In this document: positions 13,735-16,210 of the stretch, in pieces
Layout: every line of letters begins with the position of its first letter
Position numbering within the stretch: the first letter of the stretch is position 1
Origin: Streptosporangiaceae bacterium
Lineage (GTDB): Bacteria > Actinomycetota > Actinomycetes > Streptosporangiales > Streptosporangiaceae
Assembly (NCBI GenBank): GCA_030041195.1
Contig: JASHOI010000419.1
Span: forward strand, 1 to 16,210
DNA: 16,210 bases
Reading direction: 5' to 3'
Position numbers and translations under genes: made by a program
The notes under the pieces: model-generated
What the model saw: only the letters and a program-made list of their open reading frames with translations
Told to the model about the DNA's origin: nothing
Databases searched by the model: none

Positions 13735-14391
13735 CTAGCTGGGCTCAGATCCCGCTGACGACTCAACTGGATGGGCCAGGGTGAACGCCAGGGCGGCCTC
13801 GATGACCCGAGCGGACACGTGCGCGACCTCGTCCGGGGACCGGCCGAGATCGCCCGCCAGCGACTGAGTGGTGAAGCCGGACAGCTGCACCGCTACGGCG
13901 TCGACCAGCCACCGCGGCGGAGGGCCCGGCGCGCCACGGGCCCGCCACAGCAGCTCGGTCACCCCGGCCGCGAAGCGGTTGCGGCTCTCCCGGCACTCCG
14001 CCGCGACCATCGCGAGATCGGGCGACAGGTCGGCCGCCTGAACGCCGACGAGGTCCCAGAAAACGCGCCCGTTGCGTGCATTGAGCCGGTGCGTGACCTC
14101 GAGCAGCTCCAGCAGCCACTCACGCAGGTCATCGCCGTCGGGCGGAGCCGGGATCTGCTCCGCGTAACGGCGGACGCCGGCCCTGATCACGGCGACGAAC
14201 AGGGCGTCCCTGGTCGCGAAGTGGCGGAAGACCGTACGCCGGCTGACGCCGGCGGCCTCGGCCACATCGTCGACGGTCGCGGCCAGGCCACGCGCCGCAA
14301 GTGCGGCCCCGGCGGCGCGCAAGATGCGCGCCTGCGCAACCTCCCGCTGCTCGTCGGCGAGCGACGGCACGGTGAGCGTTCCCTGAGCCAC
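13735..14391 (-). CDS. TetR-family transcriptional regulator
   Basis: This 218-residue protein is a TetR-family regulator. The N-terminal HTH is 'ILRAAGAALAARGLAATVDD' (23-42) followed by 'VAEAAGVSRRTVFRHFATRD' (43-62) and 'ALFVAVI'. The C-terminal part is an all-helical ligand/dimer domain without a recognisable subfamily signature. The start is a GTG; an in-frame stop lies just four codons upstream and no other good start exists. No clear ribosome site is seen, so it may be translated from a very short leader. It is divergent from the Baeyer-Villiger-type monooxygenase gene, and TGTCAC/GTGACA half-sites in the 110-bp gap fit a TetR operator. It therefore very likely represses itself and the monooxygenase, with the substrate or a related compound as inducer. 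The ligand is unknown. Confidence 0.92.
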   Translation of the reverse strand: MAQGTLTVPSLADEQREVAQARILRAAGAALAARGLAATVDDVAEAAGVSRRTVFRHFATRDALFVAVIRAGVRRYAEQIPAPPDGDDLREWLLELLEVTHRLNARNGRVFWDLVGVQAADLSPDLAMVAAECRESRNRFAAGVTELLWRARGAPGPPPRWLVDAVAVQLSGFTTQSLAGDLGRSPDEVAHVSARVIEAALAFTLAHPVESSAGSEPS

Positions 14392-14414
14392 CCGCCGATG
14401 CTAGCACCGGGACG

Positions 14415-14449
14415 TTGCGTATGTCACACCTGAGTGACAGGATGTCACT
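14415..14449 (+). promoter_or_regulatory. Monooxygenase promoter with TetR-type operator half-sites
   Basis: TGTCAC (14422-14427), GTGACA (14434-14439) and TGTCAC (14443-14448) alternate in orientation. The last two, extended, form the perfect palindrome AGTGACA-GGA-TGTCACT (14433-14449, 17 bp). A likely promoter reads TTGCGT (14415-14420), 17 bases, CAGGAT (14438-14443), the -10 being close to the actinobacterial TAGGAT. The half-sites cover the spacer and -10, as expected for repression by the adjacent TetR protein. Confidence 0.65.
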
Positions 14450-14501
14450 GTCTAGTGGCGCTGTCTCGCCGGAGGAGACGGGCCGATGCGACGGAGGGAC
14501 G

Positions 14502-16210
14502 ATGGCGACGACCGAGAGCCCGGCACGGACCGGCGGCATCGACACCGACACGCTGCGCCGCAAGTACGCGCAGGAGCGGGACAAGCGGCTCCGCCCCGAC
14601 GGCAACGACCAGTACATCCGGCTCGCCGGCCAGTTCGCGCACTACCTCGACGACCCGCACACGCCGTGGACCGAGCGGGCGCCGCTGACCGACCACCGCA
14701 CGGTCGTGTGCATCGGCGGCGGGTTCGCCGGCCTGGTCGTCGCCGCCCGGCTGCGGCAAGCCGGCGTCGACGTGCGCATCATCGAGAAGGCCGGCGGCTT
14801 CGGCGGCACCTGGTACTGGAACCGCTATCCCGGCGCGCAGTGCGACACGGCGTCGATGGTGTATCTGCCGCTGCTGGAAGAGACCGGGCACATGCCCACG
14901 GAAAAGTACGTGCACGGCCCGGAGATCCTCGCGCACTGCCACCGCATCGGCCGGCAGTTCGGCCTGTACGACGACACGCTGTTCCACACCGAGGTCACGG
15001 CGCTGACCTGGGATGAGGCAGAGGCGCGCTGGGTCATCGAGACCAGCCGGGGCGACCGGCTGACCGCCCAGTTCGTCGTGGCAGGCACCGGCCCGCTGAG
15101 CGTGCCCAAGCTGCCCGGGATCCCGGGCATCGGCTCGTTCAGCGGCCACTCGTTCCACACCAGCCGATGGGATTACGGCTACACCGGCGGCGACTCCGAC
15201 GGCGCGCCGATGCACAAGCTCGCCGACAAGCGGGTGGGCATCATCGGCACCGGGGCGACCGCGGTGCAGTGCGTGCCGCACCTGTCCAGGGACTCCCGCG
15301 AGCTGTACGTGTTCCAGCGCACGCCGTCCTCGGTCGACGTGCGGAACAACCACCCGATCGACCCGCGCTGGTTCGCCGAGGTCGCGACGCCGGGCTGGCA
15401 GCGGCGCTGGCTGGAGAACTTCACCGACAACCAGTCCGGCGGGAGCCCGGACGAAGACCTGGTGCAGGACGGCTGGACCGACATCGCACGCCGGGTGCGG
15501 GCCAGGATCGGCGCGCTGCCGCCGGAGAACCGCGGCCTGCCGGCCATGATCGCCGCGTTCGAGGAGTCCGACTTCGAGAAGATGGAGGAGATCCGCGCCC
15601 GCGCCGAGGCCGTCGTGCGGGACCCCGGCACCGCACAGAAGCTCAAGGCCTGGTACCGCCAGCTGTGCAAGCGGCCCTGCTTCCACGACGAGTACCTGCA
15701 GGCCTTCAACAGCCCAACAACGCATCTGGTCGACACCGACGGCAAAGGCGTGCAGGAGATCACCGCCACCGGTGTGGTGGTGGCGGGCCGGCCCTACGAG
15801 CTTGACTGCATCATCTACGCCTCCGGCTTCGAGGTCGGCACCCCCTACGCCCGGCGGGCCGGGTTCGAGATCACCGGCCGGGACGGCGGCACGCTGTCGG
15901 AGTACTGGGCCGACGGGATGCGGACCCTGCACGGCATCCACGTCCGCGGGTTCCCGAACCTGCTGTTCGTGCAGCCGACGCAGGGCGCGAACCTGATCTC
16001 CAATATCCCGCACAACATCGTCGACTCCGCCCGGACCATCGCGGCCACCGTCCGTCACGCCCTGGACAGCGGATTCACCGCGGTCGAGCCGTCGCAACGG
16101 GCCGAGGACGCGTGGGTCGAGCTGCTGCAGACCGGCCCGGCCAGCATGATCGGCGGGCCCGACTGCACCCCGGGCTACTACAACAACGAGGGCCAGGACC
16201 CGGGCTTCTT
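14502..16210 (+). CDS. Baeyer-Villiger-type flavin monooxygenase (3' end outside window)
   Basis: The frame is open from the ATG at 14502 to the window end (569 codons); the C-terminus is missing, probably a few dozen residues, as family members have about 600. It is a class B FAD/NADPH monooxygenase. The FAD-binding Rossmann motif GGGFAGL is at 72-78, and 'GGFGGTWYWNRYPGAQCD' at 98-115. The Baeyer-Villiger fingerprint F-x-G-x3-H-x3-W spans 213-223 (Phe213, Gly215, His219, Trp223), followed by Asp instead of the usual Pro. The NADPH-binding motif GTGATA is at 249-254. 'PGYYNNEGQ' near the window end is typical of the long BVMO subgroup that acts on cyclic or long-chain ketones. The reaction inserts O next to a carbonyl; the substrate is not predictable. 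GGAGGG lies just upstream of the start. Regulated, by inference, by the divergent TetR protein. Confidence 0.92.
   Translation, partial: MATTESPARTGGIDTDTLRRKYAQERDKRLRPDGNDQYIRLAGQFAHYLDDPHTPWTERAPLTDHRTVVCIGGGFAGLVVAARLRQAGVDVRIIEKAGGFGGTWYWNRYPGAQCDTASMVYLPLLEETGHMPTEKYVHGPEILAHCHRIGRQFGLYDDTLFHTEVTALTWDEAEARWVIETSRGDRLTAQFVVAGTGPLSVPKLPGIPGIGSFSGHSFHTSRWDYGYTGGDSDGAPMHKLADKRVGIIGTGATAVQCVPHLSRDSRELYVFQRTPSSVDVRNNHPIDPRWFAEVATPGWQRRWLENFTDNQSGGSPDEDLVQDGWTDIARRVRARIGALPPENRGLPAMIAAFEESDFEKMEEIRARAEAVVRDPGTAQKLKAWYRQLCKRPCFHDEYLQAFNSPTTHLVDTDGKGVQEITATGVVVAGRPYELDCIIYASGFEVGTPYARRAGFEITGRDGGTLSEYWADGMRTLHGIHVRGFPNLLFVQPTQGANLISNIPHNIVDSARTIAATVRHALDSGFTAVEPSQRAEDAWVELLQTGPASMIGGPDCTPGYYNNEGQDPGF

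Noticed and set aside
14486..15016. An ATG at 14486 with a GGAGGAG ribosome site as the start of a coding frame
   Set aside because: That frame yields an Arg-rich shadow protein; the monooxygenase frame starts at 14502 with its own GGAGGG.
14445..16097. A 550-codon open frame on the minus strand opposite the Baeyer-Villiger monooxygenase
   Set aside because: No domain is recognisable and the composition is the Arg/Gly/Val/His/Gln-rich pattern of antisense frames in high-GC DNA; the plus-strand frame has all family motifs.
1..16210. tRNA, rRNA, CRISPR arrays, riboswitches or a prophage/integrase module
   Set aside because: No cloverleaf, regularly spaced repeats, known riboswitch core or integrase-like protein was seen on either strand by eye.

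Overview
The window is very GC-rich with strong G/C third-position bias, GTG starts and actinobacterial gene families (LAL-type LuxR regulators, DUF302, CE1758/CE1759-type flavin enzymes). It most likely comes from a high-GC actinomycete of the Streptosporangiales/Streptomyces/Frankia kind; genus cannot be told from the sequence. No tRNA, rRNA, CRISPR array or intact transposase gene was seen.

Layout. (1) 1-573 holds the C-terminal third of a copper-type P1B-ATPase. (2) 518-3634 is a leftward operon: an alpha/beta hydrolase of the HSL/lipase type (broken by an internal deletion with frameshift), an intact alpha/beta hydrolase, an acetamidase/formamidase-family protein and a SnoaL-like protein. 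All joints overlap or are nearly touching. (3) A divergent 921-aa LAL-type LuxR regulator (3762-6527) shares a 127-bp promoter region with that operon, in which lies a 10-bp inverted repeat. A diiron ferritin-like protein follows (6592-7380). (4) 7396-8362 is a decay zone. The C-terminal stub of a second LuxR/LAL regulator and the C-terminal stub of an alpha/beta hydrolase stand back to back, as if one deletion had removed both 5' halves and their shared promoter; a DUF302 gene with a one-base frameshift follows. (5) 8518-10606 is a two-gene unit: an NtaA/SnaA/DszA-type flavin monooxygenase and a DUF1275 (YoaK-like) membrane protein. (6) 10771-13093 is a compact three-gene operon: CE1758-type luciferase-like monooxygenase, MarR regulator, CE1759-type FMN reductase. 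A 20-bp inverted repeat sits on its promoter. (7) 13094-13734 is noncoding, lower in GC, and contains a 235-bp element with 17-bp terminal inverted repeats and an exact 11-bp target duplication. Its ends resemble IS4, so it looks like a MITE or a deleted IS. (8) A TetR regulator (13735-14391) is divergent from a Baeyer-Villiger-type monooxygenase (14502 to the window end, incomplete), with TGTCAC/GTGACA half-sites over the likely promoter.

How it fits together: this is an accessory oxidative-catabolism region. Three different flavin monooxygenase classes, a reductase that can feed at least one of them, hydrolases and an amidase are each tied to a local regulator (LAL, MarR, TetR). Substrates cannot be named from sequence. 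Signs of erosion (two frameshifted genes, two gene stubs, one MITE) are mixed with intact operons. No wholly new system is evident. The best candidates for follow-up are the MarR-split monooxygenase/reductase duo with its operator, the IS4-like miniature element, and the double-truncation junction near 7735.
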